DNA from: JAIRMO01 sp046533115
GTDB lineage: Bacteria > Spirochaetota > Spirochaetia > Treponematales > Breznakiellaceae
Assembly: GCF_046533115.1 (NCBI RefSeq)
Contig: NZ_JAJQRC010000008.1
Coordinates: forward strand, 1-64,000
Length of the DNA: 64,000 nt
Reading direction: 5' to 3'
The notes under the pieces are model-generated. The model saw nothing but the letters and a program-made list of their open reading frames with translations. It did not search any database and had not been told where the DNA came from. Shown here one piece after another: positions 1 through 9,362 of the stretch; within the stretch, counting starts at the first letter, position 1; every line of letters begins with the position of its first letter. The position numbers and the translations under genes are program-made.

Positions 1-803
1 TAAATTCGCTGCCGTTATCGCTGTGGAACTCCCTGAGCGGGAAGGGAAGGGTTGCGTGGATGTCCTTGAGTGCGTTGAAGGTCCAGCGGTGGGCCTTGTT
101 GAGCAGGGAATACAGGGATATCCAGCCGGAAGCGACGTCGGTGGCGGTGAGGGTGAGGATATACTGGCCGGAAGTGGTCTGACCGCAATGGTGGACCGTG
201 TCAATCTGGATAAAACCGGGGAGTTTTCGTTCCGCTGAGGTGTAGAAGGTGCGGATGGGGATGAGGCGTTTGAGGGATTTTCCCGGTTTGGTGAGACTTT
301 TGCCCGTGAGGGCGAGGGCAGCCTTGTCTTTTTTGAGGGCGCGGTCGATGGTCTCTCCCGCGAAAGCGGGTTCTTGGGCTTATCTTCATGAGTTTCTCCC
401 TGATGTCCGGCGTGATGGCGAAGGCGGGCCAGGAGGCGATGAAGGGCATATGCTGGCGGATGAGGGGAGCGAGGAGCTTTCGGAAACTTCGTTTCCGCCC
501 GCATTTATACCAGAAGAATGCCCAGATGAGACGGAGGGAGGCGATGACCTCATCGGTATAGATTTTTTTGCTCTGCCGGTTGGCGGGTCTTTTTTTCTGC
601 GGTTTGAGTTTGACGGTCTTGCCTGTAACGACGAGGGGAGCCTGCGGCTTATTGAGGATATGCAGGGCGTACTTCCGGTTTTTGTAACCGGTAATCTGGA
701 TGAATTCATCCAAAATGGCCGACTTCTCTTTCCGTCCGGCTTTTAGGTAGTGGGAACGAACCTGCCGGGTAACTGCCTTTTTCTCTTTCATGGATAACCC
801 CAT
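1..803 (-). pseudogene. IS transposase (rve/DDE core), frameshifted and cut by the window edge
   Basis: The reading frame opens at 803 with a basic N-terminal region and runs through a Trp-rich segment to about position 376, where it leaves the frame. The continuation is in another frame of the same strand and shows the integrase core: IDTVHHCG (first Asp, near 205) and HSDNGSEF (second Asp, near 15). The catalytic Glu lies beyond position 1. The break coincides with a 23-nt insertion at 353-375 that contains a small hairpin. Length and layout fit a DDE transposase with an rve catalytic domain; the exact IS family is not assigned. As it stands it cannot encode an intact enzyme unless frameshifting restores it. 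Confidence 0.8.
353..375. repeat. 23-nt insertion with a GNRA-capped hairpin that breaks the transposase frame
   Basis: The centre reads CCCGC-GAAA-GCGGG (357-370), a 5-bp stem with a GAAA loop on the plus strand. On the transposase strand the flanks read ATAAGCCC before and ACCATCGAC after. Translation would continue smoothly as KISP-(A)-TIDRALKK if the 23 nt were replaced by about 4 nt, so the insert both adds sequence and shifts frame. That reconstruction is inference. Confidence 0.5.
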
Positions 804-845
804 TTTGACCTCCGGGAACTAGTGGTTCCGGATAGTCTGCCTTGA

Positions 846-895
846 TTTGGGTTACTTTTCCAAAATGTGGCATAGGGTCTTTTGGGTTACTTTTT
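846..895. repeat. Direct repeat TTTGGGTTACTTTT at the probable IS end
   Basis: TTTGGGTTACTTTTC (846-860) recurs as TTTGGGTTACTTTTT (881-895), 35 bp apart, between the transposase start (803) and the Hen1 gene. The placement suggests the terminal region of the insertion sequence, possibly with transposase-binding repeats. The other end of the IS is outside the window, so an inverted repeat cannot be confirmed. Confidence 0.45.
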
Positions 896-961
896 CAATG
901 AGGCAACGCGGGTTTTTCCGGTTATATGGCAAAAGAAGAACATTTAGGGTATCATCCGGTT

Positions 962-3769
962 ATGTTGTTTACCATCACCTATACCGGCAAAGATCCCACG
1001 GATCTGGGGTACCTGCTCCACAAGCATCCAGGGCGGCCCCAGACAATGGAATTGGGGTTTGGGCGGGTGCAGGTGTTTTACCCCGAAACAGGACCTTTGC
1101 GCTGTACCGCCGCGATGCTCCTCGACATCGATCCCCCGGATCCGGGCCGGGGGGGGACAAAATCGCCCGGTATCGTTGACTATGTGAATGACCGGCCCTA
1201 TACGGGTTCGTCGTTTATGAGTACCGCCATATCCAGCGTGTACGGAACCGCCCTGGCCGGAAGGTGCGCCAAAAAACAGGAACTGGCGGATACTCCCCTG
1301 GATTTAAGTGCGGGGCTTTTTATGCTGCCCTGCCGGGGCGGCGGCCGGCTGCCAAAATTGTTATTTGGGCCCCTGGGGTACGAGGTGGAAAGTGAAGCGC
1401 CGGTTTTGCTTGACGAGCAATTTCCCGAATGGGGAAACAGTCCCTACCTCAACCTGACCATCCGGGGAAAGGTCCGGCTTCGGGATCTGCTCAACCATAT
1501 TTATGTGCTTATTCCGGTTTTTGACCAGCAAAAACACTATTGGATCGCGGGAGACGAAATAGACAAGCTCCTCAACCACGGCAAAGGCTGGCTTGCGGAT
1601 CATCCCGCAAAAGCCCTTATTGCCCGCCGCTATTTCAAGAACCTGTGGGTCCTGACCCATACCGCCCTTGACCGGCTGGAGGGAAGAAGGGTTGACGACC
1701 CTTCACCCGCCCGGACGGAAAAAAACGATGCCGGGGCAGCGCTTGAACCAACGAATGGGGCCCGTCCACGGCTGAATATGCTGCGGCTGGAAACGGTAGC
1801 CGGGGTGCTGAAAAAAAACGGCGCCCAATCGGTGCTTGATCTGGGCTGCGGGGAGGGGAATCTGCTGCGGCTTTTACTGAAAGAAAAAAACTTTACCCGG
1901 ATTACCGGCGTTGACGTTTCCCCCAGCGCCCTGAAACATGCCCGAAAACGATTAAAACTGGACCAACTGCCGGAAACAGAACAGAAACGGTTTTCCCTCT
2001 TTCAAGGCTCCCTCACCTACCGGGACAAGCGGTTCAGGGGTTACGATGCCGCTGTTTTGGCGGAGGTGATAGAACATCTGGACGAAAACCGGCTTGATAC
2101 CCTGGCGGCGCTTGTCTTTGGCGATGCCCGTCCGGGAATGGTGGTGATAAGCACCCCCAACGTTGCATACAATAGGATCTACGGCCGGTCAAATTTCCGT
2201 CACCGGGATCACCGTTTTGAGTGGAACCGGGAGCAGTTCCGCCTCTGGGCGGAGCGGATTGCCGGTCGTTACGGTTATGAAGTGAGTTTTGCGGATATCG
2301 GGCAGGTAGACGCAACCCAGGGCGCCCCTACCCAAATGGGGGTATTTGTTCAGGGGAATTTCCCCCGGAGCGGCTCCGGCGTCGAACCGCCCGCGCTTTG
2401 CCCCGGCGCCTTATTAGATCCTGCCGCCGGTTCCGGCGCATCCCAAAACCACAGTTCCGGGGCCCTGCCGGCCGTTGAAGACGTACTCAGGGAGCTTACC
2501 ATCCGGACCGCCCTGCATCACGACCTGGTGATCGATGAGGAGGACCGCGCCGCGGCCCTTGAAATCATGAGCCGCTTTTCCGCTGATCCCCGGTGGCTCA
2601 TCTACCTTCCCCCGGCCATGTCCCCCTGCAGAACCAGTTCCCTCCCGGAATTTATCGAACATCCCCAGGAGGCCTTTGCCTATTACCGGAAGGCCGGCCT
2701 TGACCGGGTGGTCTGTGAGGAGAAGCATGGGGGGGCCCGGGCGGTGATCGTCCTCTGTCGCAGCCCTGAAACCGCCCTGGACCGCTTCGGCGCAGCGGAC
2801 GGCCCACCGGGAATCATCTATACCCGGATAGGGCGGCATTTTTTTGATCCCGCCGAAGCCGCAACAGAGCAGGCCATCCTGGAACGCCTGGGGAAGGTCC
2901 TTGATTGCTCGGGGTTTTGGGAACAATTCGCTACGGATTGGGTGTGCCTGGACGCGGAAATTTTACCCCCGCCGGCAAAGATCCGCAGGCTCCTCCCGGA
3001 ACAGTACGCCCCGGTGGGCCGGGCCGGGAGGGACGGCCTTGCCGCGGGTATCGCCCTCTTACAACAGGCCCTTTCTATCCGGGGGCCGGCGGCTGTGGCC
3101 CCGGCACCTGCCGAAAAACAGCGGGGCCATCCGCCCGCGGACATGCATGTCGCCGCGGTACTGGAACGTTTTGAACAGCGCAAGGCATGTCTTGACCGGT
3201 ATACCGAAGCCTACCGCCGCTGCCACCGGACCGTATCCTCGGCGGACGATTACCGGGTCGCCCCCTTTCATATCCTTGCCACCGAAGGGAAGGTCTGGAA
3301 CCACGAAACCCATCTCTGCCACCTGGAGACCATCCGGCGTTTTATGACGGAAACCGATCCCCTGTTTATAAGCACCGGCCACATCACCGTTGAGCTTAAC
3401 GACCAAAAAGCCCTTGCTGCCGCAGCGGACTGGTGGCTCCGTCTTACCGGTTTTGGCGGCGAAGGCATGATTGTAAAGCCCGTGGATTTTATTGCCCGCC
3501 GCGGCACAGAACTGATCCAACCCGCCCTCAAATGCCGGGGACAGGAATACCTCAGACTCATCTACGGCCCCGAATACACCATGCCCGAAAACGCGGATCC
3601 CCTGCGAAACCGTTCCCTGGCAAAAAAACGCCGTCTCGCCCTGGCCGAGTTTGCCTTGGGCATGGAAGCCCTGGAACGCTTTGTCCGGAAGGAACCCCTG
3701 CACCGTTTTCATGAATGTGTGTTTGCCCTGTTGGCCCTGGAAAATGAAGCCGTGGATCCCCGGTTATAG
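962..3769 (+). CDS. hen1: Hen1 RNA 3'-terminal 2'-O-methyltransferase fused to a Pnkp-type RNA ligase module
   Basis: Residues 1-240 match the bacterial Hen1 N-terminal domain (DLGYLLHKHPG near the start). A SAM-binding methyltransferase follows (VLDLGCGEG at residue 291, then EVIEHL and HRDHRFEW, which supply the metal-binding Glu/His set). From about residue 500 to the end the protein matches the C-terminal ligase module of bacterial Pnkp: WLIYLPPAMSPC, the nucleotidyltransferase motif EEKHGGARA with the candidate lysine nucleophile K588, GIIYTRIGRHFF, VCLDAEILPP, GGEGMIVKP and CVFALLALENE. Normally Pnkp is a separate kinase-phosphatase-ligase and Hen1 activates its ligase; Hen1 then methylates the repaired RNA 3' end to block re-cleavage. 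Here the kinase and phosphatase domains are absent and the two partners are one chain. Start taken at ATG 962, where family homology begins; ATG 926 is in frame but has no better ribosome site. An IS lies just upstream. Confidence 0.9.
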   Translation: MLFTITYTGKDPTDLGYLLHKHPGRPQTMELGFGRVQVFYPETGPLRCTAAMLLDIDPPDPGRGGTKSPGIVDYVNDRPYTGSSFMSTAISSVYGTALAGRCAKKQELADTPLDLSAGLFMLPCRGGGRLPKLLFGPLGYEVESEAPVLLDEQFPEWGNSPYLNLTIRGKVRLRDLLNHIYVLIPVFDQQKHYWIAGDEIDKLLNHGKGWLADHPAKALIARRYFKNLWVLTHTALDRLEGRRVDDPSPARTEKNDAGAALEPTNGARPRLNMLRLETVAGVLKKNGAQSVLDLGCGEGNLLRLLLKEKNFTRITGVDVSPSALKHARKRLKLDQLPETEQKRFSLFQGSLTYRDKRFRGYDAAVLAEVIEHLDENRLDTLAALVFGDARPGMVVISTPNVAYNRIYGRSNFRHRDHRFEWNREQFRLWAERIAGRYGYEVSFADIGQVDATQGAPTQMGVFVQGNFPRSGSGVEPPALCPGALLDPAAGSGASQNHSSGALPAVEDVLRELTIRTALHHDLVIDEEDRAAALEIMSRFSADPRWLIYLPPAMSPCRTSSLPEFIEHPQEAFAYYRKAGLDRVVCEEKHGGARAVIVLCRSPETALDRFGAADGPPGIIYTRIGRHFFDPAEAATEQAILERLGKVLDCSGFWEQFATDWVCLDAEILPPPAKIRRLLPEQYAPVGRAGRDGLAAGIALLQQALSIRGPAAVAPAPAEKQRGHPPADMHVAAVLERFEQRKACLDRYTEAYRRCHRTVSSADDYRVAPFHILATEGKVWNHETHLCHLETIRRFMTETDPLFISTGHITVELNDQKALAAAADWWLRLTGFGGEGMIVKPVDFIARRGTELIQPALKCRGQEYLRLIYGPEYTMPENADPLRNRSLAKKRRLALAEFALGMEALERFVRKEPLHRFHECVFALLALENEAVDPRL

Positions 3770-3802
3770 GAAGAACCTGCCCGGTATGGCATGAAGGGAG
3801 CC

Positions 3803-5284
3803 TTATAGCCGCACCCGGAACAGGCTTCCTGTGCCTTCTCCGCTGGTGCTTTCCACGCTGATTGTGCCGCCGTGGGCGCTTACTATGGCGGCGGCTATCG
3901 CAAGGCCGATTCCGGCGCCGCCGGTGCTGCGGTTCCGGGATTTATCGGTACGGTAGAAGCGTTCAAAGATATGGGGGAGGTCCTTTTCCGGTATGCCTAT
4001 GCCGGTATCGGCAACGATAATATCCCAATGGAGGGGGCCCTGCTCTATGCTGACGGTGATGCTTCCTGAGTCGGTATATTTTACCGCGTTGGAAAGAAGA
4101 TTCATAAACACCTGTTTCAGACGATCGTAATCGGCGTTTATGGGGCTTTCGATCAGGTGGAGCTGTAACGCTATTCCTTTTTCATGGGCCGCCGCCCTGA
4201 ACTGGTCCGCCGTAATTTGCACCAGCTTTGCGAGGTCAAAATTGGTTTTGTTCAAATTTGTTGACATCCCGTAGGGACTGGGGAGGAACTTTTTTCCGGC
4301 AATGTCTCCGGCCTCCTCAAGGCTGGTCAGGATACTCAGATCCTTAACCAGATTCGTAAGCCGTATTATTTCCTCGTGACAGCTTTCAAGATGTTCCCGG
4401 TCCGGTTTATACACGCCGTCAATCATGGCTTCTATGTTTCCCTGTAAACAGGTAAGGGGGGTGCGTAATTCATGGGCGATGTCGGAAGTGAGCTGTTTTT
4501 GACGGCGTTCCCCCTCCTCCAATTCTTCCGCAAGACAGTTGATTGAGCGGGAAAGGTCCTGGAGTTCCCGCGTCTTATAGCGCTCGTCTATTCTGATGAT
4601 AAGCCCCTCGGGGTTTGCTTCGCCGGAAGGTACCTGCCCGGCCGCGTGAACCTGGGCTATCTTGCGGGCCGCTTCCCCAGCTTTAAGAATCGGCCGTGCG
4701 ATGCTTCGGGAAAGCAGCAAGGCAATGCCGGCGCTTAACAGGGCAAGGATAGCGCCGGCGAAAAGGAGGAGCCTGTTTATGGAGCTTAAAAACCGGGTTT
4801 CTGTTTCACTGTAAAAAAAAGGACCGTAGGTTTCTATACTCACCGCCCCGATGACCCGGTTGTTATAGTAAACCGGATACCGCTGTTTTTGCATGCCGCC
4901 GTTTAAACGGAAATTCTGTTCCATCCGTACCGTTATGTCGTTTATCACCTCCACACATTGCCGCATATCACAGGAACGGGCATCCCATACCGGTTCTCCC
5001 CCCGCATCTTCCACGGTTACAATATACCCCTCATGGACAAAGTACATCCCTATCGCCTCGGTGACGATGGCATCGAAGCCCCCTTCCAGGGGCTTATACA
5101 GGGCTTCGATGGCCCGGACGATTTCTCCGCTTCGCTCACTGATGTTTTCTTTAATCAGCGCGTTAAAGGTTATGCCGGTGAACCTATTTATTGCCAGGGT
5201 TAAAATTCCAAGGGCCGCGCCGATAAACAAGGCATAGGTAAGGGTCAGGCGGTGTTGAAGGCTTATGGTGAAATTTCGTTTCAT
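3803..5284 (-). CDS. Membrane sensor histidine kinase
   Basis: 493 residues. Membrane segments lie at about 14-32 and 167-190, enclosing an extracytoplasmic sensor region that contains two cysteines (CDMRQC). A HAMP-like linker (LLLSRSIARPI) is followed by the HisKA phospho-acceptor motif SDIAHELRTPL with His271, then an HATPase domain with N box (FMNLLSNAVKYT), G1 (DTGIGIP), F box (FERFYR) and G2 (GGAGIGLAIAAA). It overlaps the upstream response regulator by 4 nt (ATGA), so the pair is co-translated. The pair follows the rhamnosidase/ABC genes on the same strand, so it may sense a sugar or envelope state; that is inference. Its stop lies 33 nt from the convergent Hen1 gene. Confidence 0.93.
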   Translation of the reverse strand: MKRNFTISLQHRLTLTYALFIGAALGILTLAINRFTGITFNALIKENISERSGEIVRAIEALYKPLEGGFDAIVTEAIGMYFVHEGYIVTVEDAGGEPVWDARSCDMRQCVEVINDITVRMEQNFRLNGGMQKQRYPVYYNNRVIGAVSIETYGPFFYSETETRFLSSINRLLLFAGAILALLSAGIALLLSRSIARPILKAGEAARKIAQVHAAGQVPSGEANPEGLIIRIDERYKTRELQDLSRSINCLAEELEEGERRQKQLTSDIAHELRTPLTCLQGNIEAMIDGVYKPDREHLESCHEEIIRLTNLVKDLSILTSLEEAGDIAGKKFLPSPYGMSTNLNKTNFDLAKLVQITADQFRAAAHEKGIALQLHLIESPINADYDRLKQVFMNLLSNAVKYTDSGSITVSIEQGPLHWDIIVADTGIGIPEKDLPHIFERFYRTDKSRNRSTGGAGIGLAIAAAIVSAHGGTISVESTSGEGTGSLFRVRL

Positions 5285-5985
5285 AGGTCCCCCAGGCGGT
5301 ATCCCATACCGTAGACGGTGATGATGTATTTCGGCGCTTTAGGATCATCCTCGATTTTTGCCCGGATTTTTTTTATGTGGGTGTCCACCGAACGATCAAA
5401 GCCGTCATAATCAGCGCCTTTTATCGCTGCAAGAATTTCTTCGCGGGTAAATATTTTTGCCTGGCGGGACATGAGCAGGGTAAGGATATGGTACTCATCG
5501 CGGGTAAGGTTAACCGCCTTCCCGTTCCGGCTGACCATCCGCTTTTCGGTATCGACGATTAAATCATCATAGTAAAGAAAATTTTGGGGCGTCTTTCTGC
5601 CGCTGCTTCTCCGCAGGGCCGCTTCGACCCGCGCCATAAGCTGCCGGGGGCTAAAGGGTTTGGTTACATAATCATCGGCGCCGATGTTAAGACCGTGGAT
5701 TATGTTTTCTTCCTCAACCTTGGCGGTGATCATAATGATAGGAACATCAGAGTCCTGCCGCACTTTTTTACAAAATTCTTCGCCTGAAAAATCGGGCAGC
5801 ATAAGGTCCAGGAGTATCAGCGAAACCGGATTCCGCGAACTCCGGCGGCTCTCAAAAAATTCCATGCCCTCCCTGCCGTTTTTGGCACAAAAGACGGCAT
5901 ACCCGTTTATTTCCAGATAGGACCTTACCAAACTGAGGATCTTTACTTCATCATCCACCACCAAGACGGTCTGCATATCCTTCAT
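5281..5985 (-). CDS. OmpR/PhoB-family response regulator
   Basis: 234 residues. Receiver domain with acidic pair DD (11-12), phospho-acceptor D60 in LILLDLMLP, conserved Thr in MITAK and Lys in VTKPFSP. The C-terminal winged helix (LTRDEYHILTLLMSR ... GYDGFDRSVDTHIKKIRAKI) is of OmpR type. It is the cognate partner of the overlapping histidine kinase. A 47-nt gap separates it from the rhamnosidase gene upstream; the gap holds the inverted pair TTTTAC/GTAAAA but no clear terminator, so read-through from the sugar operon is likely. Confidence 0.94.
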   Translation of the reverse strand: MKDMQTVLVVDDEVKILSLVRSYLEINGYAVFCAKNGREGMEFFESRRSSRNPVSLILLDLMLPDFSGEEFCKKVRQDSDVPIIMITAKVEEENIIHGLNIGADDYVTKPFSPRQLMARVEAALRRSSGRKTPQNFLYYDDLIVDTEKRMVSRNGKAVNLTRDEYHILTLLMSRQAKIFTREEILAAIKGADYDGFDRSVDTHIKKIRAKIEDDPKAPKYIITVYGMGYRLGDL

Positions 5986-6032
5986 GGTCCTTATTTTACG
6001 GGTAAAGCGGTAAAAAGGCTACTGCTTTGGTG

Positions 6033-8462
6033 CTAACCGGCTATGGTTTTAAGAAGGGAATCAACTTCGTCTACTACTGCCTCGACACTATTGCCAAATT
6101 CTGCGACCAGACCCGGAATCTCCTCCAGGGGGAAACTTAAAAATTCCTCGTTTTCTCCGCTGATCCATTTGCAGAGGCGTGGCAGTTTTTGCGTTAATAT
6201 CTCTCTGGCAGCCTCGCTGGCAATGAGGTCAAGAACCGGAGTTTTTTTTGAGAAAGGATAGAAAAAATTTGATACCGGGGTATACCGGTACTGATAGTCG
6301 CCGCCGCTGACTTCAATACGCTCCTGTTCCGGATGTCCGGGCCGTATAATCACCGCCTTCGCGCCCGCCGGAATAGTGACACGCATTTCAAAACTGTTGT
6401 CCGCGCAGAGTTCCCATGCTGTTTTATAGGTCCCGCTGGGAGAATCAAATTCAAGGCTGATGCGCTTAAGCCGGTAATTCGGCTGCGGCGCAATGACAGC
6501 TTCTTTCCAGCCCGGCGCGGTACAGCGCAAACCGGCCATTCGCGAATAAATAGCTTCGCAGACCGAACCGGCACTATAATGATTCAGGGAATTCATGCCG
6601 GTACCGCTGACCCTGCCATCGGGAAGCAGGGAATTCCAGCGTTCCCATATGGTTGTTGCCCCAAGGTTCACCGCGTAGAGCCAGCCCGGGAACGCTTCGT
6701 TAAAGAGGATTCTGTAGGCATCGTTTACCATACCTGCATCCATGAGCGCGGGCAGCATGAGGGAAGTTCCGGTGAAGCCGGTTTTAATACGGTATAAATC
6801 CTTCGCCAGCCGCGCTTTAAAACCTTCAATCACTTTTTCCTTGTCTTTATAAATGTCATAATAAAGAGAAAGAACATAAGATGTCTGTGTTTCCAGGCCA
6901 AGTCTTCCGCTTTCTGTAAAAAATTCTTTTAGAATCGCCGCCTTAATCTGTTCCGCCAGGGCGGCATAACGTTCCGCGTCATCATGAAACCCCAGCACAC
7001 CGGCAGCCCTGCCGCAGATACTTACGCTGTTGTAATAATAAACGCTCCGAATAAAGGTTGCGTCAGTGCCGCCCATAACGCTATTGGAGGTTGCGCCATC
7101 TAGAGCGACCCAGTCTCCAAAGGTGAAATCTTTAATAAGAAGGTGCCCGGCATTATCGCGGGTGTCGCTGGCAATGAGCGTTTCGACATAATCACGCATA
7201 AGCGGATAGTTCTTCCGCAGTTGTTCCCGATCCCCGTAGTGCGTATAAATATTCCAGGATACGATAGTGGCCGCGTCAGCCCAAACCGCGCCTCCGCTTT
7301 TCGGATTGCCTTTAAGGGAGGGACTGTACATGGGTATATTCCCCTGGTAATACATAATTTGATCAGCGCGGAGGTCATCCAGAAACTTCGCATAGAACGC
7401 CAGGCAGTTCATGTGGTAACAGGCAGTTCCGGAAAAAACCTGCGTGTCGCCTGTCCAACCAAGCCGCTCGTCCCGCTGGGGACAGTCTGTAGGAATATCA
7501 AGGAAGTTACCCCGCTGTGCCCAAACCGCGTTTTGAATGAGGCGGTTGATTTTGGGGGCGGAGGTTTCCACCCGCAGCGTTTCAGGCAAATCCGAATAAA
7601 TAACCACACCGGAAAAATCATGGGGGTTCACTGTTTCTATACCTTCAACAGTAACATAGCGGAAGCCATAATAGGTAAAATACGGCTCAACAATCCTGGC
7701 CTTACCATCGGATATATATACAAATTCCGCCTTTGCGCTCCGGTAGTTGGCGTTATAAAAACAACCGTCCTGCAACGTCTCGCCAAAACGCAGTGTTACG
7801 GCCGTGCCTTTTGGAGCGCTGCAGACAAAGCGGCAGACCCCCACCATATTCTGCTTAAAGTCGAGTATCCGCTCGCCTTTCGGAGAAATATACAACTCCG
7901 GTTTAAGGAGGTGTTTTTCAACCATTGGAGCGCCGGTATAGGGGATGACATTATAATGGGTTTTTACCATTTCACAGGCGGTACGCTGCGTTGAATCCAT
8001 CGTGCGATCCTGAAACTCGCCGTCATAGATAGAGGTTTCCCGAATAAAGGACTCGGCCGCGGTCCAGGTCTCATCGGTTTTGATTACGGTACTGCTGCCG
8101 TCTTCGGCTGTTATGGAAAGCTCCACCGCCAGAAGATACTTACTGCCCCAAATATTACCGCTGTGCCCGTTAAGGCCAAAACGGCCCTTATACCAGCCAT
8201 CGCCCAAATATACTTCGATAGTAGTATCTGTTTCTACCATGGCGCTGACATCGTAAGTCTGATAACGGAGATAGGCATCATAGTCATTAAAACCGGGAGT
8301 AAGGTAATCGTTTCCAACCCGCTTATTATTGATAAAGGCCCGGTACAGGCCCAGGCCGGTGATGGAAAGACGCGCCGCCTTGACGCCGCCCCGCAGGGTA
8401 AAAGACTTGCGCAGCACCGGGCATTGGATTGGTGTTTTTGCCGCAATAAAAGGAGCATCCAT
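6033..8462 (-). CDS. GH78 alpha-L-rhamnosidase-like glycoside hydrolase
   Basis: 809 residues without a signal peptide, so probably cytoplasmic. The N-terminal beta-sandwich has the GH78 hallmarks GLGLYRAFINNKRVG and LGDGWYKGRFG. The catalytic (alpha/alpha)6 barrel carries TDCPQRDERLGWTGD, where the acidic residues of GH78 enzymes lie, and later GATTIWERWNS and SLNHYSAGSVCE. About 75 extra C-terminal residues (after VSNFFYPFSKK) form a helical, Leu/Glu-rich tail not expected in the family. The SD sequence AAAGGA overlaps the stop of the upstream permease (8469), so the gene belongs to the sugar ABC operon. Likely role: release of L-rhamnose from imported rhamno-oligosaccharides or glycosides. 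Confidence 0.9.
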   Translation of the reverse strand: MDAPFIAAKTPIQCPVLRKSFTLRGGVKAARLSITGLGLYRAFINNKRVGNDYLTPGFNDYDAYLRYQTYDVSAMVETDTTIEVYLGDGWYKGRFGLNGHSGNIWGSKYLLAVELSITAEDGSSTVIKTDETWTAAESFIRETSIYDGEFQDRTMDSTQRTACEMVKTHYNVIPYTGAPMVEKHLLKPELYISPKGERILDFKQNMVGVCRFVCSAPKGTAVTLRFGETLQDGCFYNANYRSAKAEFVYISDGKARIVEPYFTYYGFRYVTVEGIETVNPHDFSGVVIYSDLPETLRVETSAPKINRLIQNAVWAQRGNFLDIPTDCPQRDERLGWTGDTQVFSGTACYHMNCLAFYAKFLDDLRADQIMYYQGNIPMYSPSLKGNPKSGGAVWADAATIVSWNIYTHYGDREQLRKNYPLMRDYVETLIASDTRDNAGHLLIKDFTFGDWVALDGATSNSVMGGTDATFIRSVYYYNSVSICGRAAGVLGFHDDAERYAALAEQIKAAILKEFFTESGRLGLETQTSYVLSLYYDIYKDKEKVIEGFKARLAKDLYRIKTGFTGTSLMLPALMDAGMVNDAYRILFNEAFPGWLYAVNLGATTIWERWNSLLPDGRVSGTGMNSLNHYSAGSVCEAIYSRMAGLRCTAPGWKEAVIAPQPNYRLKRISLEFDSPSGTYKTAWELCADNSFEMRVTIPAGAKAVIIRPGHPEQERIEVSGGDYQYRYTPVSNFFYPFSKKTPVLDLIASEAAREILTQKLPRLCKWISGENEEFLSFPLEEIPGLVAEFGNSVEAVVDEVDSLLKTIAG

Positions 8463-8468
8463 GTTCGT

Positions 8469-9362
8469 TTATTCCTTTACGGCGCCGCCCGTAAGACCCA
8501 GCACCATCTGATTTGAGAATAGAAAGTATAAAATGATAACCGGTATTAAGGTAATCACCACCGCCGCCATTGATTCACTCATATATTTCGCGAACCGCCC
8601 TACATACTGGTAGATAGCAAGGGTTAATGTTTTCGTCGCGCGGCTTCCGAGTAAGACCATAGGCATATAGAAATCATTCCAGTGGATTATTCCGTTAATC
8701 AAGGCCATTGAGAGTATTACCGGCTTGGACACCGGCATGATAATCCTTAAAAAGATTCTCAGGTCTCCCGCCCCATCCAGCCGGGCTGATTCTTCCAGGG
8801 CCTTTGGAATGGTATGGAAGAATTTTTGGAATACCAGGCAGCACATGGATATAGTGGAAATATACACAAGAATCAGTCCCAGTAAATTATTAAGCAAATG
8901 CAGGTTCTTCAAAATCAGAAACACCGGCAGAATGCTTACCTGTACCGGCACCATCATGCCCAGGAACAAATAACTGGAAAGAAATATCTTTCCCTTAAAA
9001 TCATATCGCGCGATACCATAAGCGGTCAATGCGGAAAGAAGAACACAGCCGCCGGTTCCGGCTATGACCAATATCAGGCTGTTCCTGAAATAAAGCAGAA
9101 AATCGTCATCAAACAATACTGCATGGTAACTATCAAAAGAAAACACCCGGGGGAGGCCGGTAAAATTGGTAATCAAATCCGTTTTTGTCTTAAATGAGTC
9201 AAGGAGGGTAACGATGACCACAAAGACAATTAAACCGGTATAAATCACCAATACACCCGAGAGAACTGTTCTGACTGTTTTTGCAACAGGGGATAGGATC
9301 TCAACTCCTTCCCGCTGATTCTTTATGGACAGTTTCACCGCGTCATTCTCTTTAGTTTTCAT
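8469..9362 (-). CDS. Sugar ABC transporter permease (MalG type)
   Basis: About 297 residues, six predicted membrane segments, with the ATPase-contact motif EESARLDGAGDLRIFLRIIMPVSKP (EAA loop). The open frame extends to a TTG at 9368, but ATG 9362 has an AAGG ribosome site at suitable distance and is preferred; it overlaps the preceding permease by 11 nt. It pairs with that permease and with the binding protein at 10316-11563 to form a CUT1-type importer. No ATPase gene is adjacent; as in many CUT1 systems a shared MsmK-like ATPase elsewhere would be needed (inference). Confidence 0.93.
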   Translation of the reverse strand: MKTKENDAVKLSIKNQREGVEILSPVAKTVRTVLSGVLVIYTGLIVFVVIVTLLDSFKTKTDLITNFTGLPRVFSFDSYHAVLFDDDFLLYFRNSLILVIAGTGGCVLLSALTAYGIARYDFKGKIFLSSYLFLGMMVPVQVSILPVFLILKNLHLLNNLLGLILVYISTISMCCLVFQKFFHTIPKALEESARLDGAGDLRIFLRIIMPVSKPVILSMALINGIIHWNDFYMPMVLLGSRATKTLTLAIYQYVGRFAKYMSESMAAVVITLIPVIILYFLFSNQMVLGLTGGAVKE

